Source of the DNA: an uncultured Alphaproteobacteria bacterium
Lineage (GTDB): Bacteria; Pseudomonadota; Alphaproteobacteria; HIMB59
DNA length: 64,000 nt
Assembly (NCBI GenBank): GCA_902530745.1
Contig: CACABO010000007.1
Span: forward strand, 1 to 64,000
Direction: 5' to 3'
This document shows positions 27,275 to 37,000 of this stretch, piece after piece (position 1 is the first letter of the stretch; each line of letters starts with the position of its first letter). A model generated the notes under the pieces. It made no database searches, had not been told where the DNA came from, and saw only the letters and a list, made by a program, of their open reading frames with translations. The translations under genes were made by a program, and so were the position numbers.

Positions 27275-27749
27275 AATTTTGAAACTGTAAAGGAATTTTA
27301 ATATCACTTGATTTTAATAATTCGATCATTGATTGTAGATCATCTCTTTTCTTTCCAGTAATTCTTACTTCATCTCCATTAATTGAAGCTTGAACCTTTG
27401 CTTTTGATGATTTAACAAGATTTGTTATTTTTTTTGAGTCCTCTTTTGATATTCCATTCATAATATCAATAAATTGTCTTACTCTGTTTCCAGAAGCTGT
27501 TTCAGTTGATTTTAGGTGAATAAATTTTGGGTCTATTTTTCTTCTTACAATATTATTTTTTAAAATATCATTAAATTGAGTTAATTTAGTATTGTCCGTT
27601 GTCTCTATTGTAATAGAAAAATCGTTTCGTTCGATTGTTGAATTAGTATTCTTAAAGTCAAATCTATTATCAACTTCTCTTTTAGTATTATTGATGGCAT
27701 TATCAATTTCTTGAATATCAGGTGACGAGACAACATCAAAAGAAGGCAT
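27264..27749 (-). CDS. yajQ: YajQ family nucleotide-binding protein
   Basis: From the ATG at 27749 the 161-residue protein begins MPSFDVVSSPDIQEIDNAIN, matching the nearly invariant YajQ start. The ferredoxin-like repeat parts follow (NTKREVDNRFDFK, IDPKFIHLKS, VQASINGDEVRITGKKRDDL, PLQFQNFRD). YajQ proteins bind nucleotides; in Xanthomonas a homologue is a cyclic-di-GMP effector, elsewhere the role is unclear. An upstream in-frame TTG at 27764 is rejected because it lies beyond the conserved N-terminus. Confidence 0.95.
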   Translation of the reverse strand: MPSFDVVSSPDIQEIDNAINNTKREVDNRFDFKNTNSTIERNDFSITIETTDNTKLTQFNDILKNNIVRRKIDPKFIHLKSTETASGNRVRQFIDIMNGISKEDSKKITNLVKSSKAKVQASINGDEVRITGKKRDDLQSMIELLKSSDIKIPLQFQNFRD

Positions 27750-27751
27750 AA

Positions 27752-28624
27752 TTGAACAATACAATATTTTTATTTATTTCAACACTAATAGTTTGGGGGC
27801 CTACCTGGTATATTATTAAATTTCAACTTGGTATTGTTGATCCAATGACATCAGTTTTTTACCGTTTTTTTTTATCATCAATAATAATTTTAATATTTTG
27901 TATATTAAAGAAAATAAATCTTAAATTTACTCTGAAGGAGCATTTTTTTATATCTGCTCTGGGTATATCATTATTTAATATAAATTATGTGCTGTTTTAT
28001 CTATCTACAGTTCATTTAATAAGTGGATTTGTTGCTTTATGTTTTTCATCAATATTATTTATGAATGTTTTTAATAATATTATTTTTAAAAGTAAATTTC
28101 CAAAAATAATGACTTTGGTTGGAGGTTTTATTGGAACGTTAGGATTACTTTTCATATTTTATGATGAAATTATCAATTTTGAATTATCAAAAAGCACAAG
28201 TATTGGGATTTTACTTGGTGTATTGGCAACATATTTTGCATCTATTGGTAACTTAATTTCAGAGCATACCTCTAAAATTAAATTGAATGTTGTTGCAGTT
28301 ACAGGATATGGGATGTTGTATGGCTCAATAACACTATTAATTTATCTTTTAGTAACTGGCACTGAATTAAATTTTGATTTTAGTTACAGATATATTATAT
28401 CTTTACTTTATTTATCTGTTTTTGGAAGTGTATTCGGTTTTATTCTTTATCTTTCAGTAATAAAAAATATAGGTGCCAATGATGCAGCATACATTGCAAT
28501 AATTATGCCACTTATAGCTCTAATTATTTCTACAATATTTGAGGGTATGATCTGGAACTTAAATTTATACATTGGATCGTTCCTTGTGCTATTTGGAAAT
28601 ATATTAATTTTAAAAAGAAATTAG
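27752..28624 (+). CDS. EamA-family (DMT superfamily) transporter
   Basis: The 290-residue protein has ten hydrophobic helices in two EamA repeats. The first begins TLIVWGPTWYIIKFQLG and includes SVFYRFFLSS, the typical P-x-x-x-[AS]-x-x-R-[FY] pattern. The second ends LFLIPLIALI-like (AYIAIIMPLIALIISTIFEG). Such proteins export or import metabolites such as amino acids. The start is TTG, directly after an in-frame TAA and only two bases from the divergent yajQ start. Confidence 0.88.
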   Translation: MNNTIFLFISTLIVWGPTWYIIKFQLGIVDPMTSVFYRFFLSSIIILIFCILKKINLKFTLKEHFFISALGISLFNINYVLFYLSTVHLISGFVALCFSSILFMNVFNNIIFKSKFPKIMTLVGGFIGTLGLLFIFYDEIINFELSKSTSIGILLGVLATYFASIGNLISEHTSKIKLNVVAVTGYGMLYGSITLLIYLLVTGTELNFDFSYRYIISLLYLSVFGSVFGFILYLSVIKNIGANDAAYIAIIMPLIALIISTIFEGMIWNLNLYIGSFLVLFGNILILKRN

Positions 28625-29763
28625 TTTTTGAATAATTTCTTTTGTAAAATTACGATGATGCTTACTATAAAAAAAAGTATAAACATAGGCGTGTATACAA
28701 ATTCTATACCTATCATATCTGCAACATAACCTAAGGTAGGAGGTGCTATCATGAAAACCCCATATGTGCCTATTGTAATAATTGAAATACCAATAGTAGG
28801 GTCAACACCTTTAATAGAGGACCCATACGTGTAACAAATTGGAATAACAGAAGAAACACAAAAACCAGCTATGATAAATCCAATTATAGCAAAAAGTAAA
28901 GAACTACTAAATGCAATTACTAACGAACCAACTAATGAACCTACAACTGAGAAAACAAGAAAATTATAAATTCCAAATATTTGTTTTAATTTATCACCTA
29001 TTAGTCTTCCAAAAACCATACTTCCATTAAAGGCTATTGCAGCAAGTCCAATATTGAAACCGTCTGCATTAATATAATCTCTCATGTATAAAGACCCCCA
29101 GGAGTCTGTTCCCCCTTCCAAAAAAACTGCTGTGATAGCTAATACAACCAAAATTATAAGAAATAAGGGCCAACTAAAAAAAATTGAAAAAAAAGATAAG
29201 GGATCTGATTTATTATTTTCTATAGTTAAACTACTAAAAAAAATTAATGGAGCTAAAAATACAACATAAACAAGAGAATTTATAAAAAAACTAATATTAA
29301 ACTCTAAGAATAAACTTGTTAACAACGATCCAGATAATAGTCCAATACTCCAAAATGCGTGAAAGCCTGACATCATTGGTATATTTAGTTTTTTTTCTAA
29401 AGAAGTGGCTTGAACATTAAGAATTACTTCAAAAAGTCCATAACAAACACCAAAGATAAGACTAAGTATTGCCATTAATTTGAATGAATAGGCAAAAGGT
29501 ATGAGCAACCATAAAATACAAATTAGAAATCCAGATAAAAGAGATATTTTTTTTGATGGATAGAGTTGCATTATTTTTGGCATCGCTATCATTGTCAACA
29601 CAGAGCCAATAGAAAAAATTACAAAAAGATATCCCATGCCACTATAGTCAACGTTTATTTGATCTTTTATATCAGGGATTCTAATAGCCCATAGTCCTAC
29701 AAAAAAAGAAATAGAGAAAAAAAGCGCCTTACATGCATTAATTTCTGATATTTGTATTTTCAA
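28621..29763 (-). CDS. MFS transporter, YbjJ-like
   Basis: The 380-residue protein has about 12 membrane helices. The first is FFVGLWAIRIPDIKDQI, the pattern W-x-x-R-x-P-x-[IL]-K seen in YbjJ-type major facilitators. GGTDSWGSLYMRDY lies mid-protein and is also characteristic of this subgroup. The substrate is unknown. The start is TTG with no better alternative. The 3' end overlaps the convergent EamA gene by four bases. Confidence 0.88.
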   Translation of the reverse strand: MKIQISEINACKALFFSISFFVGLWAIRIPDIKDQINVDYSGMGYLFVIFSIGSVLTMIAMPKIMQLYPSKKISLLSGFLICILWLLIPFAYSFKLMAILSLIFGVCYGLFEVILNVQATSLEKKLNIPMMSGFHAFWSIGLLSGSLLTSLFLEFNISFFINSLVYVVFLAPLIFFSSLTIENNKSDPLSFFSIFFSWPLFLIILVVLAITAVFLEGGTDSWGSLYMRDYINADGFNIGLAAIAFNGSMVFGRLIGDKLKQIFGIYNFLVFSVVGSLVGSLVIAFSSSLLFAIIGFIIAGFCVSSVIPICYTYGSSIKGVDPTIGISIITIGTYGVFMIAPPTLGYVADMIGIEFVYTPMFILFFIVSIIVILQKKLFKN

Positions 29764-29787
29764 TATTAATTATAATTAATTAAATTA

Positions 29788-30225
29788 TTACCAACCACCA
29801 TCGTCATCTAATTTTTTGTCTTTTACAGTTTTCATAGATGATGTTTTAACTAACTTCCAAATACCATTTCCTGAAACAATAATTTCATTATTTGACAATA
29901 CTTGGCATTTAACAAAACAAAGTGTTTTTGTCATTCTCTCTATAGTAGGAATTCCAATAAGCTCATCTCCTTTTTGTGCAGAAAAAGTAAAGTGAGTATT
30001 CATTGATATTGTTACACATGGTCTATTACCAAACGACTTATATGCAGCATTGCCCATAACATTATCCAAAAAAGACATTAAAAAGCCGCCATGTGCAAAG
30101 TTTCCAGAATTTAAATGCTTCTCAGAAACTGTCATTCTATACTTATGTTGATTATTTTCTAATTTTGTTTCTAACTCTCCAAGTAATTGTGAGTATGAAG
30201 ATTTTGATATTAACTTCCAGGTCAT
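29788..30225 (-). CDS. PaaI-family hotdog thioesterase
   Basis: The 145-residue protein has the hotdog thioesterase signature HLNSGNFAHGGFLMSFLDNVMG (the central H-G-G plus D). A second strand follows (CVTISMNTHFTFSAQKGDEL), as in PaaI-like acyl-CoA thioesterases. The C-terminal tail is charged (KDKKLDDDGGW). No phenylacetate genes are nearby, so the acyl substrate is open. It lies 24 bases upstream of the MFS gene on the same strand, so they may be co-transcribed. Confidence 0.9.
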   Translation of the reverse strand: MTWKLISKSSYSQLLGELETKLENNQHKYRMTVSEKHLNSGNFAHGGFLMSFLDNVMGNAAYKSFGNRPCVTISMNTHFTFSAQKGDELIGIPTIERMTKTLCFVKCQVLSNNEIIVSGNGIWKLVKTSSMKTVKDKKLDDDGGW

Positions 30226-30294
30226 ATATAACTTTATAATGCAATCATTTAAAAAAGAAATAATTTATGGAATGTCGTAAAATTATTATTTGTA

Positions 30295-32046
30295 ATGAAT
30301 AGATCTTATAGAATAGAAGATAATAGCTCTAACAGTTTTATACCGAGTTATTCTGGAACAAACGGTGCTATAGCAACTCATTCAAATTTATCATCAATTA
30401 CTGCACATAATATTTTAAATGATGATAAAGGTAATGCCTTTGATGCTGCAGCTGGAGCTATGTTAGTTGAAGGCCTTGTAAATCCTCAAATGTTTGGCAT
30501 GGGAGGTGAAGGAGTAATGATTTTAAAGCCCAAAAACCAAAATCCACTTGTCTTAAATGGTAATACTATATCTCCAAAAAAATTTAATTTTTTAAATTTA
30601 GTTACAAGAGGATACAAAGAAGTTCCTGATGAGGGAATTTTATGTGCTGGAGTTCCAGCAGCATTTTCTAGTATTTTTAGAATATTGCAATTATATGGCA
30701 AACTAGATTTTAGGACTATTTCTAAATATGCTAAAGAATACGCAAAAGAAGGATATCCTTTACACACTGGAATAATAAACCAAAATAAATTTGGGTTAAA
30801 AAGTCTAAAAGGTAAATTTATAAAAGAGTGGAAAAATTCTGCAAAACTGTATTTAAAAAATGATAAAATTCCAAAAGTAGGAAGTTTATTTAGAAATTTG
30901 GCTTACGCAAACTTAATAGATTATCTAGGTAATTACGAAAAAAAAATCATAGGATCTCGAAATAATAAATTTAATAAATTACATGATGCTTTTTACAAAG
31001 GTGATGTTGCAAATTCAATTTTAAAATATTCACAAAAAAATGAAGGGCTTCTTTCAAAAGAGGATTTTGAAAACTTTAATGTGAAATTTGAAAAAACAAT
31101 TTCAGAAAAATATGGTGATTATCAAGTTCACAAAACTAATTTCTGGGGACAGGGATTAACTAGTTTAATGATGTTGAAGATGCTCAACAAACAAAAAATT
31201 AAATCACTTAATTCAGCTAGTGATATTCATAAATTTACAGAAATTTTAAAATTAACTTTTGCTGACAGAGAGATGTATTTCACTGGAAAGTACAACTCAA
31301 AAGTCAAAGCCAATCACCTATTAAATGACTCTTACCTTAATAAAAGAATGCAATTAATTAAAGAGAAGGCAATTGGCTCTATAATTCCAGGAAACCCCCT
31401 ATCCAAGAAATCATTACTTCCAATTGAAAATGATATTAAACCATGGGGAGCTGGCACAGTTCATATAAGTATTATAGATAAAGATAATAATGCTATTTCG
31501 TGTACACCGAGTGGTGGATGGATAAGATCTAATGAAGTGATTAATGAATTAGGATTTCCCTTAGGTAATAGATTGATGACGTTTTATCTATCAAAACCAG
31601 GTCACATAAATTTTATATCACCTGAACAACAACCAAGGACAACATTAAGTCCTACTTTAATTATCAATCAAAAAAAAAGAGAGATCTTAAGTTGCGGGAC
31701 AATGGGTGGTGACGCTCAAGATCAATGGCAAGCACAATTTTTAATGAATTATATATTTGCGAGTAAGTCTATTGACCAAGCATTAAATGAACCAAGAGTT
31801 TCATCAGAGCACTTACCTGCTTTTTTTCATCCACATGATCCAAATTTGAAACAATTATTATTAGAAGAGAGACTTTCGCCATTTATTTCGCAATTAAATA
31901 AAAAAGGGCATAAATGTCTTAAAACTACAGACTGGAGCGAAGGTTTTATTTTATGTGCTAGAAAACAAGATAAAATTTATGATGCATATGCTGATATTAG
32001 AAGTTATAAGAGTCAAATATTTCAGGCACAGGCATTAGCATGGTAA
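30295..32046 (+). CDS. gamma-glutamyltransferase family protein, without signal peptide
   Basis: The 583-residue Ntn-hydrolase homologue has GNAFDAAAGAMLVEGLVNP and FGMGGEGVMIL in the large-subunit part. The small-subunit start would be at Thr388 (GAGTVHISIIDKDNNA), matching the autocatalytic Thr near 391 in E. coli Ggt. It also has CTPSGGWIRSN and QQPRTTLSPTL. The canonical oxyanion S-S-G pattern is replaced by P-S-G-G. No signal peptide is present, so it may act in the cytosol, perhaps as a cephalosporin-acylase-like or gamma-glutamyl hydrolase variant. It overlaps mazG by seven bases. Confidence 0.9.
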   Translation: MNRSYRIEDNSSNSFIPSYSGTNGAIATHSNLSSITAHNILNDDKGNAFDAAAGAMLVEGLVNPQMFGMGGEGVMILKPKNQNPLVLNGNTISPKKFNFLNLVTRGYKEVPDEGILCAGVPAAFSSIFRILQLYGKLDFRTISKYAKEYAKEGYPLHTGIINQNKFGLKSLKGKFIKEWKNSAKLYLKNDKIPKVGSLFRNLAYANLIDYLGNYEKKIIGSRNNKFNKLHDAFYKGDVANSILKYSQKNEGLLSKEDFENFNVKFEKTISEKYGDYQVHKTNFWGQGLTSLMMLKMLNKQKIKSLNSASDIHKFTEILKLTFADREMYFTGKYNSKVKANHLLNDSYLNKRMQLIKEKAIGSIIPGNPLSKKSLLPIENDIKPWGAGTVHISIIDKDNNAISCTPSGGWIRSNEVINELGFPLGNRLMTFYLSKPGHINFISPEQQPRTTLSPTLIINQKKREILSCGTMGGDAQDQWQAQFLMNYIFASKSIDQALNEPRVSSEHLPAFFHPHDPNLKQLLLEERLSPFISQLNKKGHKCLKTTDWSEGFILCARKQDKIYDAYADIRSYKSQIFQAQALAW

Positions 32047-32813
32047 AAAAAAAGAACAAATTAAATGATTTAATTAATGTTGTTAAGAGACTAAGAAATC
32101 CAAAAAATGGATGTCCATGGGACATACAACAAACTTCCAAATCATTAGCAAAGTATACTTTAGAGGAAGCTTATGAAGTTATCGAAGCAATTGAGTTAAA
32201 TAATAACAAAGAGCTAGAAGGAGAGCTTGGAGATTTATTACTACAAGTTATTTATCACTCAGTTATTGCTGCTGAAAAAAAGAAATTTTCAATTGATGAT
32301 GTCATTGATACGAGTGTAAAAAAAATGAAATCTCGTCATCCTCATATCTTTATGCGCGATGAGTCAATTAAAACCGTTCAAGATGTTAATGATTTTTGGG
32401 AAACACAAAAAAAATTTGAAAGAAAAAAGAAAGGTGCTAAGTCTGTTTTAGATGGTGTAAGTGTAAACCTGCCTGCTGTTACTCGTTCACTTAAACTTCA
32501 AAAAAGAGCTGCGAAAGAGGGATTTGATTGGAAAAATGCAAATGGTACGTTGAAGAAAGTGAAAGAAGAATTAAATGAACTTTCAAAAGAAATAAGACTT
32601 AAAAATAAAAGAAAAATTAAAGAAGAATTAGGAGATTTATTGTTTTCTTGTATTAATTTATCGAGAAAATTAGGCCTAGATGCTGAAACAGTTATTAGGG
32701 ACTCTAATAGGAAATTTGAGAAAAGATTTAAAAAAATGGAAAAAACAATGAATAAAAAAAAATTGAAATGGAATTTGAATAATTTGGAGAGTGAATGGCA
32801 AAAATCAAAATAA
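32040..32813 (+). CDS. mazG: nucleoside triphosphate pyrophosphohydrolase MazG
   Basis: MazG hydrolyses (d)NTPs to NMP and PPi and limits mutagenic or alarmone nucleotides. The 257-residue protein has two MazG domains. The first contains LRNPKNGCPWDIQQT and LEEAYEVIEAIE, with metal ligands in ELEGELGDLLLQV. The second contains RAAKEGFDW and KIKEELGDLLFSCINLSRK. Length is normal. It overlaps both neighbours, so it is within a plus-strand unit from the transferase to the TolC-like gene. Confidence 0.95.
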   Translation: MVKKKNKLNDLINVVKRLRNPKNGCPWDIQQTSKSLAKYTLEEAYEVIEAIELNNNKELEGELGDLLLQVIYHSVIAAEKKKFSIDDVIDTSVKKMKSRHPHIFMRDESIKTVQDVNDFWETQKKFERKKKGAKSVLDGVSVNLPAVTRSLKLQKRAAKEGFDWKNANGTLKKVKEELNELSKEIRLKNKRKIKEELGDLLFSCINLSRKLGLDAETVIRDSNRKFEKRFKKMEKTMNKKKLKWNLNNLESEWQKSK

Positions 32814-34069
32814 TATTTCTAAGTACATTCTTTCTGTTTTTTTCAAAAGGTATTTTATCCTATGAAATAACTGATTTAATAAAAATTCTTATCGAAAAAA
32901 ACGAAAAAAATTCTAAATTTAAGTATGATAATCTAATCGACGATAAAAATTTAGAATTAGCTGATACACTCTACATACCAGAAATTGATTATTCATTTTC
33001 TATTTCAAACAGTACAACTAGCACTGACTCTACTTCTACTGTAAACGCAGATATACATACATTAAGTGCTACGGTTAACCTCTATAATGGTGGGTTTAGT
33101 CAGTTAAATTTAATTACTACGCAAACTAGAAATCAAGCATTTGACTATCTTAGAGAGTATCAAAAAGAGTTATTAATCAAAGAACTCTTAAACGGTTATA
33201 GTAATTTACAAACATTGATTTTTAAAAAGAAAAATCAACAACTGAATTTAGAATTTTATAGAAAAAAAGTTTTAGAGGCTGAAATATTATTTAAAGCAAA
33301 CAGAATTACAAAAACAGAGGTATTAGATTTAGAGAATGAACTATTAGAGGCACAATCTGTGTCTTTAGATTATGATAGAAAAATAGATAATTTAATGCTT
33401 CAAGTTAGTAAGTTACTTGATCTAGATATTTTTGATGAAGATGTAAATTTTGATTATGTGATAGACATATCTAATACACAAATTAATAAGAAATTATTTT
33501 CAGAATTGATGAATTCCTCTTATGGCCAATATCTCTCTTTTATTGAAAATACATATTTGCCTGAACTAGAGATGAGCAAAAAAGATTTGAGACCTTCTGT
33601 TAACCTAACATATTCCCTAAGTGAGAGTGAAAATTATTCTGCAGCAATTGATCATAGAAGATCCTCATCCTTGTCACTATCTCTAAGCGTTCCTATTTAT
33701 GATGGATTTAAAGATGAAAATAATTTTGATATTGAGGAATATAATTATCAAAAAAAATTATTAGAACATAAAGACCTAAAGAGAGACTTACTTAATACTT
33801 ACTTAGAGTCTTGGAATAATTATGATTTTTATTTAAATAAAATAAACAACCAAGAAAAAATAATTGATAGCTTAGAATTAAAATTACAAGGTAATGAAAT
33901 TTTATATAAAGCCCAAAAAATAGATATTACACAACTAATTGAAAGTAAGAATGAATTAAATGATGCTCATAACATTTTATTAGATTTGAAATCTTCAAAA
34001 AAATATTATTTAATAGATATTCTGATATTAAACGGGGATCTAAATACAATTATTAATGGATTGGGATAG
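32795..34069 (+). CDS. TolC-like outer-membrane efflux protein
   Basis: The 424-residue protein has a signal peptide (FLSTFFLFFSKGILS) followed by two long helical coiled-coil repeats (about 120-230 and 310-420), as in OEP/TolC. Between them is a beta segment (PSVNLTYSLSESENYSAAI ... SLSLSVPIYDGF). VPIYDGF matches the usual [VI]-P-[IL]-F/Y-[DN]-G-G motif with a final F. It would form the outer channel of a type I exporter or RND pump, but no inner-membrane partner is nearby. It overlaps mazG and the LysR gene. Confidence 0.85.
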   Translation: MAKIKIIFLSTFFLFFSKGILSYEITDLIKILIEKNEKNSKFKYDNLIDDKNLELADTLYIPEIDYSFSISNSTTSTDSTSTVNADIHTLSATVNLYNGGFSQLNLITTQTRNQAFDYLREYQKELLIKELLNGYSNLQTLIFKKKNQQLNLEFYRKKVLEAEILFKANRITKTEVLDLENELLEAQSVSLDYDRKIDNLMLQVSKLLDLDIFDEDVNFDYVIDISNTQINKKLFSELMNSSYGQYLSFIENTYLPELEMSKKDLRPSVNLTYSLSESENYSAAIDHRRSSSLSLSLSVPIYDGFKDENNFDIEEYNYQKKLLEHKDLKRDLLNTYLESWNNYDFYLNKINNQEKIIDSLELKLQGNEILYKAQKIDITQLIESKNELNDAHNILLDLKSSKKYYLIDILILNGDLNTIINGLG

Positions 34070-34949
34070 ACTTAAAACATTTTATCACGTAGCTACAGCA
34101 GGAAGCATCTCTAGAGCTATGGATACAATTCACCTTAGTCAATCTGCTATTACTAGACAAATTCAATCTCTTGAGCATAGTTTAAAAACCAAACTATTTA
34201 AAAGACACACAAAAGGTATAACTCTGACAGAGCAAGGTTCCTATCTCTTTGAAGAAACTGAAAAAATTTTTGCTGATTTAAATTCTATAGAAAAAAAGAT
34301 AGTTGAATATAAGTCAGTACCCACTGGTAACCTCTCTATTAATACTACAGTTGCTTTTGGATCGATGTGGCTTAGCCCAAGAATCAATGAATTTATTCAT
34401 GAATACCCAGAAATTAATCTTAAACTAAACTATTCTGAGGATGAGCAAGATATGCTTCGCCAAGATTATGATATTGGTTTATGGATGAGAAAACCAAGAC
34501 ATCTAGATTTAGTTTCAAAGCACATAGCAACAATCAAATACCATATTTACGGATCAGCAAATTACATAAATGAAATGGGTATGCCTTTGAGAAGATCAGA
34601 ACTTAATAGTCATAGATTAATTACATATGGCATTGGAAAACCATCTCCCCTTTCTGACACTAATTGGATACTGAAGACTGGTGTTAAAAAAAACCAAAAA
34701 AATAGAAGACCTCATATTACAATTAATAATCTATATGGTTTATTAGTAGCCGTTGAAACTGGTGCAGGTTTGGCCGCATTACCTGATTATATGGCTCAAC
34801 ATAAAGCCCATCTTGTTAAAGTATTACCAGATATAGAAGGACCAAGTTACGATGTTCATATGGTTTATCATGAAAATCTAAAAGGAAGTTTAAAATTAAT
34901 AGCTTTTAGAGATTTTCTTATGAATAAAATAAGCCAGTGGAGATTTTGA
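34056..34949 (+). CDS. LysR-family transcriptional regulator
   Basis: The 297-residue protein starts MDWDRLKTFYHVATAGSISR. Its winged helix-turn-helix follows (AMDTIHLSQSAITRQIQSLE, LFKRHTKGITLTEQG), then a LysR substrate-binding domain (about 90-290). The sequence matches a group widely conserved in Alphaproteobacteria, where it often lies next to thioredoxin reductase; that gene is not here. The ATG lies inside the end of the TolC-like gene. Its target and effector are unknown; argD follows 45 bases downstream. Confidence 0.92.
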   Translation: MDWDRLKTFYHVATAGSISRAMDTIHLSQSAITRQIQSLEHSLKTKLFKRHTKGITLTEQGSYLFEETEKIFADLNSIEKKIVEYKSVPTGNLSINTTVAFGSMWLSPRINEFIHEYPEINLKLNYSEDEQDMLRQDYDIGLWMRKPRHLDLVSKHIATIKYHIYGSANYINEMGMPLRRSELNSHRLITYGIGKPSPLSDTNWILKTGVKKNQKNRRPHITINNLYGLLVAVETGAGLAALPDYMAQHKAHLVKVLPDIEGPSYDVHMVYHENLKGSLKLIAFRDFLMNKISQWRF

Positions 34950-34994
34950 CAATCAAAATTTACTTTTTTTTTAAAAATATACGTAAAAAAAAAC

Positions 34995-36149
34995 ATGAAT
35001 AACTTATTAAAAACTTACAAGTTTAGTAATTTCAGAGTGGTAAAGGGCAATGGTTGTTATTTATACACCTCTGATAAAAGAAAATTATTAGATTTCTCTG
35101 CAGGGGTTGCTGTTAATTCTCTTGGATATAATCATCCTATAATTAAAAACAGCCTTAAAGCTCAACTTAAAACAGGAATTACTCATCTGTCAGGTTCACA
35201 AATTCATGAGTTTAAAACAAAATTATCTAAGTTACTATCTGATAATTCCAATAAAGGAGATGTATTCTTTTCTAACTCTGGTGCCGAAAGTATAGAGGCT
35301 GCTCTAAAAATTGCGAGAAATTATGGTAGTAAAAATGGTAAAGATGAGATTATCGCAATGACCTCCTCTTTTCATGGGAGAACAATTGGGGCTTTATCCG
35401 TCGGTAGTAATAAAAAATATAAATCGAATATTGGTCCTGTTCCTGGAAAAGTTAAGTTTTGCAAGTTTAATGATGTCTCTCATCTCAAAAAATTAGTAAA
35501 TAAAAAAACGGTAGCAATCATAATTGAATTTGTTCAGGGAGACGGAGGCATAAATATTTGCAGTAAGAATTTTGCAAAAGCTATAAAAGGGATATGTAAA
35601 AATAAGAAAATTTTGCTTATTGGGGATGAAATACAAGGTGGTATAGGTCGAACTGGTAAAATATTTGCTTACAAACATTACGGTGTCAATCCAGATATCA
35701 TAACCTCTGCAAAAGGCCTAGGTTCAGGCATTCCCATAGGTGCTACTATAGTTAAAAAATATATATCCAAAATTATTTCTACTGGTTTTCATGGCTCAAC
35801 TTTTGGAGGTGGTATGCTTCAGACAAGAGTTTCATATAACGTTTTTAGAACCATAAATAATAAAAGTTTTTTAAATAAAGTACTGATTAATGGTAATTTA
35901 TTATCTTCTCAAATAAAAAAAATGCACCTTTTACACAAAGATAAAATAGTTGATACAAGATGTTTGGGTCTTATGGCTGGTGTAGAGTTTAAAGATAATA
36001 AAATCGCATTAAAAACATATGAAAAAATGTCAAAAAATGGTCTTATTTCAACTCTAATTCAAGGGAATATAATTCGTCTTACACCTCCTTTGACTGTTTC
36101 AACTGGAGAAATAAGAAAGGCAATAAAGATAATAACTCAATCGTTGTAA
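34995..36149 (+). CDS. argD: acetylornithine aminotransferase-type enzyme
   Basis: This class III PLP aminotransferase converts N-acetylglutamate semialdehyde to N-acetylornithine. The 384-residue protein has LDFSAGVAVNSLGYNHP, FSNSGAESIEAALKIAR, SSFHGRTIGALS, IGDEIQGGIGRTG and the PLP lysine in TSAKGLGSGIPIGA. Fold and length are normal. Related class III enzymes use similar substrates, but argC and argB lie convergent just downstream (three-base gap to argB), which supports the arginine assignment. Confidence 0.9.
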   Translation: MNNLLKTYKFSNFRVVKGNGCYLYTSDKRKLLDFSAGVAVNSLGYNHPIIKNSLKAQLKTGITHLSGSQIHEFKTKLSKLLSDNSNKGDVFFSNSGAESIEAALKIARNYGSKNGKDEIIAMTSSFHGRTIGALSVGSNKKYKSNIGPVPGKVKFCKFNDVSHLKKLVNKKTVAIIIEFVQGDGGINICSKNFAKAIKGICKNKKILLIGDEIQGGIGRTGKIFAYKHYGVNPDIITSAKGLGSGIPIGATIVKKYISKIISTGFHGSTFGGGMLQTRVSYNVFRTINNKSFLNKVLINGNLLSSQIKKMHLLHKDKIVDTRCLGLMAGVEFKDNKIALKTYEKMSKNGLISTLIQGNIIRLTPPLTVSTGEIRKAIKIITQSL

Positions 36150-36151
36150 TT

Positions 36152-37000
36152 TCAATAATCTAAAGATTGTTTTTGAAATACAGTACCAATACCCTCTTCT
36201 GTCTCTAACTCATTTATAAGAGCATTTTTTATTTCGCCACTTATAATATGAATTTTTTGAACACCTTGATTTAGAGCTTTTAATGAGTTTTCGACTTTTA
36301 CAATCATCCCATTAGAAATGATTTTCTCATCAAATAGTTTTCTTGCCACATTTTCATCAACTGCAGAAATTCTTTCTCCTTGTGTATCTTTGATAAAAGG
36401 AACATCAGAGATAAAAATTAGCTTACTAGCTGAGAGGTTTATTGCTAATTCAGTAGCAATGGTGTCAGCATTAACATTTAATACTTCGGATGTATTTTTA
36501 TCTAAAACTAAACTTGGCATAATTATCATATCATGTTCTTTAAATAAGTTTTTAATTTGTAATGCATCAACTGAAACGATGTCTCCGACTTGGCCGTAAT
36601 CAATGTCATCAACTACATCTCTTCGTTTTGCTGCAATAAAGTCTTTCTTTGAAATAGGAATTGGAAAATTTCTGATATTATATCGTGAACTCAAGCTAAA
36701 AATATCTATTAAAATTTGGCCAGATATTTTTTTGGCAGCCTCTATGTCTGTAGGAGATGTTACTCTTCTACCATTTATTTTTTTTGGCTCAATACCATGT
36801 ACATTGATCATATAGTTATCTAGCTGTCGTCCAAATCCAAAGATTAAAACAACTTTTAACTTCGAAATAGAGTTTAATAATTCTTTTATGTCGCTTATAA
36901 CATTATCTATACTACCTTCATTATCGCAAATTTTACCACTAACTTTAATGACAAGTATGGAATTTTGTAATATTGATTGATAAAAACTTTGATTTTTCAT
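36152..37000 (-). CDS. argB: acetylglutamate kinase
   Basis: ArgB phosphorylates N-acetylglutamate. The 282-residue protein has the kinase N-terminus SILVIKVSGK and the acetylglutamate-binding NGRRVTSPTDIEAA. It also has LNVNADTIATELAINL (N-x-[ND]-A-D) and ISNGMIVKVENSLKALNQGV near the end. The usual H-G-G-G loop is F-G-F-G (VVLIFGFGRQLD), resembling the diverged NAGK group of Xanthomonas and fungi in the R/P-Q-L-D that follows. The start overlaps the argC stop by one base. Confidence 0.88.
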   Translation of the reverse strand: MKNQSFYQSILQNSILVIKVSGKICDNEGSIDNVISDIKELLNSISKLKVVLIFGFGRQLDNYMINVHGIEPKKINGRRVTSPTDIEAAKKISGQILIDIFSLSSRYNIRNFPIPISKKDFIAAKRRDVVDDIDYGQVGDIVSVDALQIKNLFKEHDMIIMPSLVLDKNTSEVLNVNADTIATELAINLSASKLIFISDVPFIKDTQGERISAVDENVARKLFDEKIISNGMIVKVENSLKALNQGVQKIHIISGEIKNALINELETEEGIGTVFQKQSLDY

